Below are positions 19,717-28,732 of a DNA stretch of 34,009 nt, piece by piece. The translations under genes were made by a program, and so were the position numbers. The notes under the pieces are model-generated. The model saw nothing but the letters and a program-made list of their open reading frames with translations, made no database searches and was not told the DNA's origin. The first letter of the stretch is position 1, and every line of letters begins with the position of its first letter. This stretch comes from Aeromonas bivalvium (GTDB taxonomy: Bacteria; Pseudomonadota; Gammaproteobacteria; Enterobacterales; Aeromonadaceae): assembly GCF_000819765.1 (NCBI RefSeq), contig NZ_CDBT01000048.1, positions 40,640-74,648 on the forward strand, read 5' to 3'.

Positions 19717-22700
19717 ATGACACGATACACACCTAAATTTCAGGAAGAATACAGTGCCAAGTTACCGGCGCTGACGTTATTGACCAATCTGGGGTGGTCG
19801 TTCCTCTCCCCTGCACTCGCGTTAGCAGCCCGTGGTGGTAAAGCTGATGAAGTGGTTTTACGCAATGTGCTGCGTGGTGAGCTTCAAAAGCGTACTTTCA
19901 CCTTTGCCGGTAAAAGCTACCCGCTGTCTGAAAAGGCTATCGACAACCTGATTGCCGAGGTATGCAGCCCTGCACTAAACGAAGGTTTGTTGACTGCTAA
20001 TGAGCGTCTGTACAACCATTTGCTGTATGGCATTTCGGTCACTGAGTTTGTCGATGGCAAAAAAGCCAGCCCGACGGTTGCGCTTATTGACTGGCAAAAC
20101 CCGGCTAACAACAGCTTTGTGTTTACCGAAGAGTTTACCGTTACCCGCTCTGGTGGCGTGGAAAGTCGCAGGCCCGACATAGTGTGTTTTGTGAACGGTA
20201 TTCCCCTGGTGGTGATCGAGGCCAAGCGCCCAGATGGCAATGCCAAGAAAGGGCCGACCATCAAGGAGGGGATCTCCCAGAGCCTGCGTAACCAGCGCCC
20301 GGACGAGATCCCGCTGCTGTTTGCCTACAGTCAGTTACTGCTCTCCATCAATGGCATCGAAGGGCGATATGGCACCTGTGGTACGCCAGAGAAGTTCTGG
20401 GCCGCCTGGCGTGAGGAGGACATCGGTGATGGCGAGATGACGGCCATCAAGAATCAGCCGCTCTCATCCGAGCAACTCTCAGCCCTGTTTAGCCACCGAC
20501 CCGCCGCCGATCTGGACTGGTATCAGTCTCTGGTTGCGGCGGGCGAACTGGCCGTCAGTGGTCAGGATCGGCTGCTCATCAGCCTGCTCTCCCCGGATCG
20601 GCTGCTGGAGATGACCCGGCTGTTCACCCTGTTTGACAAGAAGGCGGGCAAGATAGTCGCCCGCTACCAGCAGGTGTTTGGCATCAAGCGGTTAATCGAG
20701 CGTATCAACCAGAAACGCCCAGATGGCGGGAGAGAAGGTGGGGTGATCTGGCACACCACTGGTTCGGGCAAGTCGTTCACCATGGTGTTCCTCAGCAAGG
20801 CGCTGATCCTGCACGACAGTTTGAAACAGTGTCGCCTGTTGGTGGTGACCGACCGGGTGGATCTGGAGAGCCAGCTCAGCAAGACCTTTGCCTCCAGCGG
20901 TGAACTCGCGGGCAAGAAAGATAAAGAAGCGGCCATGGCCACTTCGGGCAAGCGGTTGGCCGAGCAGATCGGTAAGGGCAGCGAGCGGATCATCTTCTCG
21001 CTTATTCAGAAGTTCAACTCAGCCACCAAGTTGCCTGAGTGCATCAACAAGAGCCCGGATCTCATCGTGTTGATCGATGAGGGCCACCGCAGCCAGGGGG
21101 GCGAGAACCATATCCGCATGAAGCAGGTGCTGCCCAATGCCGCCTTTGTCGCCTTTACCGGCACACCGCTGCTCAAGGATGACAAGACCACCAACAAGTT
21201 CGGTCCCATCGTCCATGCCTACACCATGCAGCGGGCGGTTGAGGACAAGACGGTGACGCCGCTGCTCTATGAGGAGCGCATCCCCGATCTGGAGGTCAAC
21301 GAGCGGGCTATCGACAGCTGGTTTGAGCGTATCACCCTGGGGTTAAACGAGCAGCAGCAGGCCGATCTGAAACGCAAATTTGCCCGCAAGGGCGAGATCT
21401 ACAGCGCGGAGGATCGCCTCAAGCTAATCGCATTCGACATCGCCAACCACTTTGCCACCAACATCGATGAGGGGCTTAAGGGCCAGCTGGCCTGCGATAG
21501 CAAGGCCTCGGCGGTGCTCTATAAAAAATACCTCGACGAGGCGGGGCTGTTCGAGTCGGCGGTAGTGATGAGTCCGCCCGATAGCCGTGAAGGCAACACC
21601 GAGGTCGATGAATCAACCGCACCGCTGGTTACCCAGTGGTGGAAGGAGAATGTTGGCACTCAGGATGAGCAGGTGTATTCCAAAGCGCTTATCGAACGCT
21701 TTGCTGATGAGAATGATCCCCTCAAGTTGCTGGTCGTGGTGGACAAGCTGTTGACCGGCTTCGATGAACCAAAGAACACAGTGCTCTATATCGACAAGCC
21801 ACTCAAAGAGCACAACCTGATCCAGGCGATTGCACGGGTCAACCGGCTGCACCCAAAGAAGCAGTTCGGCCTGCTTATCGACTATCGCGGCATCTTATCC
21901 GAGCTGGATACCACCATCGGTAAGTATCAGGATCTCGCTTCCCGCACCCAGGGCGGCTATGACGTTGACGACCTCAAAGGCCTCTACAACCAGATGGGCA
22001 CCGAGTACAAGCGGCTGCCACAGCTCTATCAGGCCCTGTGGGGTATCTTCGCCGGGGTAAAGAACAAGCAGGATATCGAGCAATTGCGCCAAGTGCTGGT
22101 GCCCAAGATGGAGGAACTGGACGGCGAACTGGTGGATGTGAACCTCAAGGTGCGCGAAGACTTCTACGAGGCGCTCACGGCGTTTGCCAGTTGCCTGAAA
22201 GTGGCGTTGCAGTCAGCTTCCTTCTTCGAGGACAGCGCCTTTAGCGAGGCGGATCGTCGCCACTACAAGGAGACTGTGAAACAGCTCTCCAGCCTGCGCC
22301 AACTGGTGCAGCAGGATGCAGGTGAGAAGATTGACTACGACGAATATGCCGAGCAGGTGAAGAAGCTGTTGGATAAGCATGTGGTCGGTGTAGAGGTCAA
22401 AGAGCCGGGTGGCTTCTATGAAGTCGGCAAGATGGGCCAAAAACAGCCAGAAGAGTGGAACGAGAACAAGACCCGTAACGAGACCGACATCATCAAGACT
22501 CGGGTCACCCGCATGATTGAGCAGGAGCTACGCGACGACCCTTACGCCCAGGAAGCCTTCTCCAAGCTGCTGCGCCAGGCCATCCTTGATGCCGAGAAGC
22601 TGTTCGAGCACCCGCTCAAGCAGTACATGCTGTTTCGTGAGTTCGAAGAGCAGGTGCATGAGCGCCGCCTGAGTGACATTCCTGACGCTTTTGCTGGGCA

Positions 22701-22998
22701 TCGCCACGCTCAGGCCTACTTTGGGGTGTTCAAGAAGGTGCTGCCTGAGGTGTTCGCCATCACCGACAGCCAGGTACAGGAGAAGTGGATAAAGCTGGCC
22801 TTCGAGATCGATACGGTCGTGGATGCGTCGGTGGCCGAGCACTCCATCAACCCGCAGAACATCGAGGCGGGTATTCGCAAGCAGTTGCTGCCACGCATGT
22901 TCCAGGAGTGCAAAGCAATCGGCAGTGGTATGGAGCAGGCCAAGAAGATCGTCGAGATGGTGGTGCAGATCACCCGAGTCGGCTTGAGCGGAGTCTGA
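19717..22998 (+). CDS. hsdR: HsdR, type I restriction endonuclease motor subunit
   Basis: The product has 1093 residues. HsdR translocates DNA and cuts it at a distance when HsdM-HsdS meets an unmethylated site. The N-terminal PD-(D/E)xK nuclease has RRPDIV (D154) and EAK (168-170). The SF2 helicase part has Walker A TTGSGKS at 347-353, DEGH at 454-457, FTGTPL and later GFDEPKNT and QAIARVNR. A C-terminal helical domain binds the methylase. The first roughly 450 bases are visibly less GC-rich than the rest, which resembles hsdM, suggesting that the stretch from hsdS to the 5' part of hsdR was swapped. The start is 43 bases after the HerA stop. Confidence 0.95.
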   Translation: MTRYTPKFQEEYSAKLPALTLLTNLGWSFLSPALALAARGGKADEVVLRNVLRGELQKRTFTFAGKSYPLSEKAIDNLIAEVCSPALNEGLLTANERLYNHLLYGISVTEFVDGKKASPTVALIDWQNPANNSFVFTEEFTVTRSGGVESRRPDIVCFVNGIPLVVIEAKRPDGNAKKGPTIKEGISQSLRNQRPDEIPLLFAYSQLLLSINGIEGRYGTCGTPEKFWAAWREEDIGDGEMTAIKNQPLSSEQLSALFSHRPAADLDWYQSLVAAGELAVSGQDRLLISLLSPDRLLEMTRLFTLFDKKAGKIVARYQQVFGIKRLIERINQKRPDGGREGGVIWHTTGSGKSFTMVFLSKALILHDSLKQCRLLVVTDRVDLESQLSKTFASSGELAGKKDKEAAMATSGKRLAEQIGKGSERIIFSLIQKFNSATKLPECINKSPDLIVLIDEGHRSQGGENHIRMKQVLPNAAFVAFTGTPLLKDDKTTNKFGPIVHAYTMQRAVEDKTVTPLLYEERIPDLEVNERAIDSWFERITLGLNEQQQADLKRKFARKGEIYSAEDRLKLIAFDIANHFATNIDEGLKGQLACDSKASAVLYKKYLDEAGLFESAVVMSPPDSREGNTEVDESTAPLVTQWWKENVGTQDEQVYSKALIERFADENDPLKLLVVVDKLLTGFDEPKNTVLYIDKPLKEHNLIQAIARVNRLHPKKQFGLLIDYRGILSELDTTIGKYQDLASRTQGGYDVDDLKGLYNQMGTEYKRLPQLYQALWGIFAGVKNKQDIEQLRQVLVPKMEELDGELVDVNLKVREDFYEALTAFASCLKVALQSASFFEDSAFSEADRRHYKETVKQLSSLRQLVQQDAGEKIDYDEYAEQVKKLLDKHVVGVEVKEPGGFYEVGKMGQKQPEEWNENKTRNETDIIKTRVTRMIEQELRDDPYAQEAFSKLLRQAILDAEKLFEHPLKQYMLFREFEEQVHERRLSDIPDAFAGHRHAQAYFGVFKKVLPEVFAITDSQVQEKWIKLAFEIDTVVDASVAEHSINPQNIEAGIRKQLLPRMFQECKAIGSGMEQAKKIVEMVVQITRVGLSGV

Positions 22999-23002
22999 TC
23001 AG

Positions 23003-23794
23003 ATGAATGTGCCTATTCGGGTCAAGGGCGATGCTCAGCCCCAGGCTCCAGCTCCATCCTTTAGCTTTCGCTACGGCGATGAGCGGATCGCCTTCGAGCG
23101 GGTACAACGGAGACAGGCTAGCGGCAAGGTGCTTATCAAGGTGCATCCCGATTGCCGCGTCGTGGTCTCGGCCCCGCGTGAGGCGGCTGATGATGCGGTT
23201 ATCGCAGCGGTCAAGCAGCGCGGACGCTGGATCTACCAGCAGTTACGCGATTTTCGTGAGCAGTTGGAACACGTCACCCCGCGCCAGTACATCAGCGGTG
23301 AGAGCCACTATTACCTAGGCAAACAGTACCTGCTCAAGGTGTTCGAAGCCCCTGATTCGGTGCAGGGGGTCAAAATGCTGCGTGGCAAACTGGAGGTGTC
23401 GGTCAGGAGCCTAGTCACTGATAGCGCAAAGAGAGCCGAGAAAGTCCAGGCACTGCTCGCTGACTGGTACAAGGCTCGTGCCAGGGAGGTGTTTGCCAGA
23501 CGACTCAATGCCATGCTCGAGCAGGCCATCTGGGTCACCGAGCGTCCGCCACTGCGCATCCTGACCATGCAGACCCAGTGGGGCAGTTGTTCCCCCAATG
23601 GCCGGATCACGCTCAACCCGCATTTGGTCAAAGCGTCCCGCGAGTGTATCGATTACGTGATCCTGCACGAGCTCTGCCATATTGCCGAGCACAACCACAG
23701 CGAGCACTTTTACCGGCTGATGGGTCAGGTGATGCCCGGTTGGGAAAAGACCAAAGCGAAGCTGGATGGCATGGCTAACCGCTTGTTGACGTGA
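23003..23794 (+). CDS. YgjP-type zinc metallopeptidase (DUF45/M48-like)
   Basis: The product has 263 residues. It is a member of the YgjP family with a gluzincin active site: HELCH at 222-226 binds zinc, with WGSC at 193-196 and the helper region HSEHFY downstream. These proteins often follow hsdR in type I restriction loci; their role there is unknown. The gene starts 4 bases after hsdR, so it is part of the operon. It is the last gene before the Tn7-like element and its 3' side could be the element's attachment region. Confidence 0.88.
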   Translation: MNVPIRVKGDAQPQAPAPSFSFRYGDERIAFERVQRRQASGKVLIKVHPDCRVVVSAPREAADDAVIAAVKQRGRWIYQQLRDFREQLEHVTPRQYISGESHYYLGKQYLLKVFEAPDSVQGVKMLRGKLEVSVRSLVTDSAKRAEKVQALLADWYKARAREVFARRLNAMLEQAIWVTERPPLRILTMQTQWGSCSPNGRITLNPHLVKASRECIDYVILHELCHIAEHNHSEHFYRLMGQVMPGWEKTKAKLDGMANRLLT

Positions 23795-23798
23795 GTTA

Positions 23799-23854
23799 TC
23801 AGCTCGTCAGTCACCCACAGCCCGGCAGGCCACCCTTGCCGAGCTGAATTTTTT
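23799..23854 (+). terminator. Terminator of the restriction/SIR2-HerA operon
   Basis: Perfect 8-bp arms TCAGCTCG and CGAGCTGA enclose a smaller GGCA/TGCC hairpin and are followed by a run of six T residues. The large loop makes it less classical, but its position just after the last operon gene supports it. Confidence 0.65.
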
Positions 23855-24235
23855 GGTGTGGATGCATTGATTGCTCTTTGCATGGAGCCTTTTGTAGCCA
23901 AAAACGGACATTTTTTCTGAGCGGAATCATCAATCGCTTCAGAATAATGTTCTATATCCGCCACCCTCTTATGTCAAAAAAGGAATAAAAAACATTTACT
24001 TATTATTTATAAAAATAAATATTCGTGATTATGTATGCTTATGTGATTTTTTATAACTATATGTTTTTTAATATAAAAAATGAAATTTTGTTGAGTGTGG
24101 CATTTTTGCCATGATAGCGTCGATAGTTATTATTTATAAAAATAAATAAGTAAAAACAACGCCTTACGTGCACTATTGCGGTTGACGACCCCCTGCCCAG
24201 TTACTAGGTTGTATGCAGGTCAGGTAGGAGTAGTC
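23855..24235. other. Probable tnsA-proximal end of the Tn7-like element and tns leader
   Basis: This very AT-rich stretch without genes lies between the restriction operon terminator and tnsA. In Tn7 the transposon right end with several TnsB sites lies just upstream of tnsA, so the element end should be here. I cannot fix the exact end: TGT trinucleotides at 23893 and 23948 are candidates, and the opposite end is outside the window for comparison. Confidence 0.5.
23995..24154. repeat. AT-rich block bounded by inverted repeats, with two identical 22-bp palindromic motifs
   Basis: The perfect 10-bp inverted repeats TTTACTTATT (23995-24004) and AATAAGTAAA (24145-24154) bound the block. Inside each end is the same 22-base sequence (24000-24021 and 24127-24148) whose core TATTTATAAAAATAAATA is itself a 7-bp palindrome with loop AAAA. 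They may be TnsB-type binding sites, a regulator site for tns, or the ends of a small mobile repeat. Confidence 0.65.
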
Positions 24236-25108
24236 ATGCAGCAAAAAACGGTTCAGCAGCCCATCGTCACCGATGCGGAGATCGCAAAAACAGCACGGTA
24301 TAACCGAGACATCAAAGCTTCGGGGTATCGCCCCTGGGTCACGGTGCGGCAGTCCCATACCTATGGTCAGGGGCAGATTGTGTATAGTCACAAAACGAGA
24401 CGTGAGCATCATCTGCTGAGTCGTGGCGAGAGGGCACCATTTTTCTATTTCGAACGCGATCCAACTGTTATCGACATTCTCGAACAGTATCCGTTACCAC
24501 TGCATCAAACTCTAGAAATTGCTGCCTCTCTGAACGTTGTCCATCCAGGTAATTATAAAGAACGAGGTAATCATGGTGGCCGCATCCCAGCCAAAACTAT
24601 GACTCAGGATTTTGTCATTATTCGGCAAACGGAGGCAGGGAAGCATATATTGAGTCCATATAGCTTCAAATATTCTGATGCGCTGGATCCAGAAATAACA
24701 TCCCCCCGTGTTGTTAATCGTACATTGGCAAAAGAGCGAATTTCCCTTGAGTATTGGCGTACTCAAAATATTGATCATGTGTTGATAACAGAGAAGAGTT
24801 TTGACGCCACCATTATTTACAATTTAGAGTTTCTACGAGAATGTTTTGATGAGGCTGAACTGATTCAGGTTTCGGCAGAATTTTATGCCAATGTTATTGT
24901 TCGGTTTAGGCACCACATGATAGCAACCCCTTTATCCACGCTGCTGATGTTAATTCATCAGGTAGCCTATGAACTTAATATTGATAAATTTCAGGTGCAG
25001 TGTTTGTTCCAGCACGCGGTTTATACCGGTCGTTTGAATATCGATTTGACACAACGAATCGAGTTATACCGTCCTCTGCCAGTAATACGGAGGTCTAATG
25101 CGGGTTAA
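24236..25108 (+). CDS. tnsA: TnsA, Tn7-like transposase endonuclease subunit
   Basis: The product has 290 residues. TnsA cuts the 5' ends of the transposon so that, together with TnsB, the element moves by cut-and-paste. Its restriction-enzyme-like active site is readable as E73 (YFERDP), D125 (TMTQDFV) and K145 (YSFKYS), with spacing close to E63, D114 and K132 of Tn7 TnsA. The C-terminal part (ISLEYWRTQNIDHVLITEK) is the helical TnsA domain. I chose the ATG at 24236 because TAGGAG lies 5 bases upstream; the reading frame reaches back to 24176. It is the first gene of tnsABC and overlaps tnsB by 11 bases. Confidence 0.93.
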   Translation: MQQKTVQQPIVTDAEIAKTARYNRDIKASGYRPWVTVRQSHTYGQGQIVYSHKTRREHHLLSRGERAPFFYFERDPTVIDILEQYPLPLHQTLEIAASLNVVHPGNYKERGNHGGRIPAKTMTQDFVIIRQTEAGKHILSPYSFKYSDALDPEITSPRVVNRTLAKERISLEYWRTQNIDHVLITEKSFDATIIYNLEFLRECFDEAELIQVSAEFYANVIVRFRHHMIATPLSTLLMLIHQVAYELNIDKFQVQCLFQHAVYTGRLNIDLTQRIELYRPLPVIRRSNAG

Positions 25109-27287
25109 CCAAAAGATCGTGTCTGATACCAAAAATAGTTCCGAGTTGCTGATCATTGATATTTGCTGGGATACAATGCGGCTAGCTGTAACTGAATTGC
25201 TACTCGTTTCACCGAAACGGCCATTTACCTTGTCGCTTGACGAAGTTGAAAATGATATTTCTCAAGGGCGTAGACATATAGCAGATCATGATTTTCCAAA
25301 AATCATCTATGAAGCAGATAATAACTTAAATCCAAACTGGATAAAAAAACGTGATGAAGGACTTGCTGCGCTTGAACCCCTAATAAGCGATCACGAACTG
25401 AGGCATCGTTATCTATATGGTGACTCAAGCGGGATTTTGAAACTACTCATTGATCGTTCAGGAAAAAGTAAAAAGTATGTCACTGGTCAGTTGAATCGCT
25501 ACTTCCGATGTGGTGGAATGCCCAATGCGCTATTACCTAATTATTTCGCATGTGGCAAAAATCACCAGTTGCCCACTACATACTTGGAGCTTGAAAAGGG
25601 GAAAGTTTGTCTTGCATCAAAACGAGGGCGCGAAACGCTTTATGGTAAATCTTACCGTGGTATTACCCAACAAGACATTAAGAATATAGTATTATTCTCC
25701 AAGAAAATCCGCTCAGGGACAGAAGTCCAGCTTTCTAGGTTGTATTTGGATTTTTGTATGGAGTATGCCTCGGCAGAGTTGCGCCCCATGGGAGCCCCGG
25801 ACGAGGATATTGCTGAACCATTCAAAATGTTACTATCCAGAAATTATCTTATTTCTCCCAAATCATTCAAGCGCCAGCTTACTAAATATGTTGATCAGTT
25901 GACGTTTTTGAAAAAGCGGGTGGGCAGTATAAATTATTCTCGAGATTTCGCCGGCAAACCTGGGCTCGCCAGAGCGGGGCTACGAGGGCCGGCATCGCGC
26001 TACGAAATTGATAGTACTATTGCAGATATATATATTCGATATTCCTACAGCAAAGATGAACTAGTCAGTATAGGACGACCTGTAATCTATAGTGTTGTCG
26101 ATAGTTTCAGTGGAATGATTGTGGGGCTTCATGTTGGTTTTGATAGTCCTTGTTGGCACGGTGCCAGTCAGGCATTGTTTAATGCTATGAGTAATAAGGT
26201 CGAATTTTGTAGACAGTATGGCTATGAAATAGATGAGTCTGATTGGCCCTGCCAAGAAGTTTGTCGTGAATTAACGTTAGACCGAGGTTCAGAGAATACT
26301 GATAGCAATATAACCTCCCTCCTTCGTGGTCAAATTGGTATCACTGTAGGAAATTTTAATGCATATCATCGTGGTGATATGAAAGGCACGGTTGAGAAGA
26401 GTTTTGATATTATTCAGTCTCTAGCGATCCCCTTTGACTCTGGCAAGGTTGTAAAATCTCCAAAAAAAGAAGACCAACATGCGTCCCGTAATTCTTTGTA
26501 TACCTATGAACAGTTTATGGTTCGACTGATAAAATGTATCATATTTACCAATAATAATAGGGAGCGAGTCCTATCTCATAATTTTGAGATGTCGCGAGAT
26601 GGTGTGCTTTTTACATCTCGCAGTGTTTGGGATTGGGGGCTGGAGCAGGCGATTCTGAAACCAAGAGTGTCAACAGATCGCCTGCGATATGCATTGTTGC
26701 CGGAAGCAGAGGCAACAGTTAGGTCTCAGGGAGTGTACTTCAAAGGCCTATATTATAATTGTAATGAAATCGTGCGTAGGGGCTATCTGGACCGAGCCAA
26801 AAATATTGGTCGTTTCAAAATAAAGGTTCGATACACCGATATCAGTACCAATCATATCTGGTATGGGGATGACGAAAGTGGAGAGCTCCTCCAACTGGAT
26901 TTGACTGATCGTAGCGAAGCCTATAAAAACCAAATTTGGGCAAATGTCATGCGTCGCCAAGAGATTGTCAAAGAACAACTGGCTATTCTGGATGAAAGTA
27001 GATTTGATGCCCGTGCATTATTGGAAATGGATTTAAAGCAATGTGATGATGCTATTAGAGCAGAAAGTCGCCACCTTAAAAAATCCAACGCTAAAGGCAT
27101 TCAGCCAGGGATGAAAACCCTCAAGCATGTTGAGGCTGTACAGCAGCGATATAATGAAATGCAAGCCATTTATGCCGATCTGTCTGGGGCCGACAACCGG
27201 GAGCAAGCCCATCGGCCCGCACCACAGCAATCCAAACAAAATTTGAATGATCCGACAGTAATATCCTTTCAGGAAGACGAACAATGA
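25098..27287 (+). CDS. tnsB: TnsB, Tn7-like DDE transposase
   Basis: The product has 729 residues. TnsB is a retroviral-integrase-type DDE transposase that binds the transposon ends, cuts the 3' ends and joins them to target DNA. The catalytic triad reads D305 (YEIDST), D395 (TLDRGSEN) and E433 (KGTVEKSF), with spacing of 90 and 38 residues, close to Tn7 TnsB. N-terminal helix-turn-helix domains for end binding precede it, and a basic C-terminal tail that contacts TnsC follows. It overlaps tnsA by 11 bases and tnsC by 4. AT-rich like tnsA and tnsC. Confidence 0.95.
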   Translation: MRVNQKIVSDTKNSSELLIIDICWDTMRLAVTELLLVSPKRPFTLSLDEVENDISQGRRHIADHDFPKIIYEADNNLNPNWIKKRDEGLAALEPLISDHELRHRYLYGDSSGILKLLIDRSGKSKKYVTGQLNRYFRCGGMPNALLPNYFACGKNHQLPTTYLELEKGKVCLASKRGRETLYGKSYRGITQQDIKNIVLFSKKIRSGTEVQLSRLYLDFCMEYASAELRPMGAPDEDIAEPFKMLLSRNYLISPKSFKRQLTKYVDQLTFLKKRVGSINYSRDFAGKPGLARAGLRGPASRYEIDSTIADIYIRYSYSKDELVSIGRPVIYSVVDSFSGMIVGLHVGFDSPCWHGASQALFNAMSNKVEFCRQYGYEIDESDWPCQEVCRELTLDRGSENTDSNITSLLRGQIGITVGNFNAYHRGDMKGTVEKSFDIIQSLAIPFDSGKVVKSPKKEDQHASRNSLYTYEQFMVRLIKCIIFTNNNRERVLSHNFEMSRDGVLFTSRSVWDWGLEQAILKPRVSTDRLRYALLPEAEATVRSQGVYFKGLYYNCNEIVRRGYLDRAKNIGRFKIKVRYTDISTNHIWYGDDESGELLQLDLTDRSEAYKNQIWANVMRRQEIVKEQLAILDESRFDARALLEMDLKQCDDAIRAESRHLKKSNAKGIQPGMKTLKHVEAVQQRYNEMQAIYADLSGADNREQAHRPAPQQSKQNLNDPTVISFQEDEQ

Positions 27288-28732
27288 GCCAGCCAAATTA
27301 TTATATGCATCCTAATCGACAGTATCGAGACAACCCATTCATTGAGGCGCTGGGTCAGCCGTTAACAATGCAACAGTTTTATGCAGTCAGCGAGTTTCCT
27401 TTTATTAACAATGTTGATTTGACTGGTGTTGATGCATCGCTTCATGGCTATTATATCCGCACTCAGATCGATCAGTTGAACGATGTTTATGCCGTTCAAG
27501 ACGAGGCATTTCGATTATATGATGTCATGCGACGCATGATTGAAGCGGGATATGATAAACGCAATCCTCTGCGAACTGATATACGGCGAATACTGACGGC
27601 TATCGATAGAGATAAGACCAATCCCAATCAGGTTGCATATTTATCAGGGTTGGATCTCTATTCTGTGTTGCAGAGTTATTTGTTGGTTGGGCTGAGTGGT
27701 CGTGGAAAATCATTCATGGTAAGACGCATCCTGAAACTATTTGATCAAGTTATTGAACATCTCAATTATACCGACCACAAAGGGCAGGAACATACGCTTG
27801 ATCAATCTCAGGTAACGTACCTGTATGTAGAAATTCACGAGCGTCGTGGTCAAAAAGCGCTGCTGTTAAATATGCTGGAGGCGCTGGATGAGGTGACCGG
27901 ACAGGCATACACTTATGAACACCGTAATAGGTCTGTCAATGAGTTAATTACCATAGTGCGCAAACTCCTTATCGGTCATAGTGTTGGGTTGGTGGTCGTT
28001 GATGAGGCCCAAAATTTAGCCAAATCCTCCCGTAATGAAGTTTTAAGTATCAATGAAAAAACGTCGATAAAATTCGTCGAGGAATTGTTCAACCGAGTCG
28101 GTGTGCCGATCATGCTGGTAGGAACATTTGCAACGCTAGCATTATTTGAGCGTGAAACAACTATCGGTCGGCGAGTGACCAAAAATGGATCTATGTTATT
28201 GGCGAGTTGCGATTCTAATAGCTCATTTTGGAACCGCTTTATCCGCCTGCTATGCCAGACTCAATTACTAAAAAATCAATCAACATCGGTAGATATATTG
28301 TGTAGGCATATTCATTATCTGAGTGCGGGCATTCCGGCAATTGCCAGTAGCCTGGTTAGGGCCACGCTCGCCTATCTCACGTTCCTGGCACCTCAGGATC
28401 AAGATCTTTCGATAGCCGCGCTGGACTTAGTTTTTAATCGTGAATTTAGAGTGTTGACCCCGGCGTTAACTGCACTGAGAAAAGGTGATTACCACAAATT
28501 TGAGGATTTTGAGCCGATGCTGATGCTGGAGTCGGTGGCGAGTCATTCTGATGTCATGACACAGATAGCTCCGCCGCCCGCCATGAACCTGATTCAAGGG
28601 GAAGTCGAGCTGAGCGACAAACCCGTATCATCGCAGATTGAGGTACAGAAACGTAAAAAACTGGATCAGTTATCGCCGTCAGTATTGTTAGGACAACTCG
28701 GCTACAACCTAGATAAGGCGCAGCCGAAATGA
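27284..28732 (+). CDS. tnsC: TnsC, Tn7-like AAA+ regulator ATPase
   Basis: The product has 482 residues. TnsC is the AAA+ ATPase that links the target selector (TniQ/TnsD) to the TnsAB transposase and enforces target immunity. Walker A GLSGRGKS lies at 136-143 and Walker B LVVVDEAQN at 236-244. The C-terminal extension is expected to bind TnsA and TnsB. The ATG overlaps the tnsB stop in ATGA, and its own stop overlaps the next gene in the same way, so the five transposition genes are one transcription unit. Confidence 0.94.
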   Translation: MSQPNYYMHPNRQYRDNPFIEALGQPLTMQQFYAVSEFPFINNVDLTGVDASLHGYYIRTQIDQLNDVYAVQDEAFRLYDVMRRMIEAGYDKRNPLRTDIRRILTAIDRDKTNPNQVAYLSGLDLYSVLQSYLLVGLSGRGKSFMVRRILKLFDQVIEHLNYTDHKGQEHTLDQSQVTYLYVEIHERRGQKALLLNMLEALDEVTGQAYTYEHRNRSVNELITIVRKLLIGHSVGLVVVDEAQNLAKSSRNEVLSINEKTSIKFVEELFNRVGVPIMLVGTFATLALFERETTIGRRVTKNGSMLLASCDSNSSFWNRFIRLLCQTQLLKNQSTSVDILCRHIHYLSAGIPAIASSLVRATLAYLTFLAPQDQDLSIAALDLVFNREFRVLTPALTALRKGDYHKFEDFEPMLMLESVASHSDVMTQIAPPPAMNLIQGEVELSDKPVSSQIEVQKRKKLDQLSPSVLLGQLGYNLDKAQPK

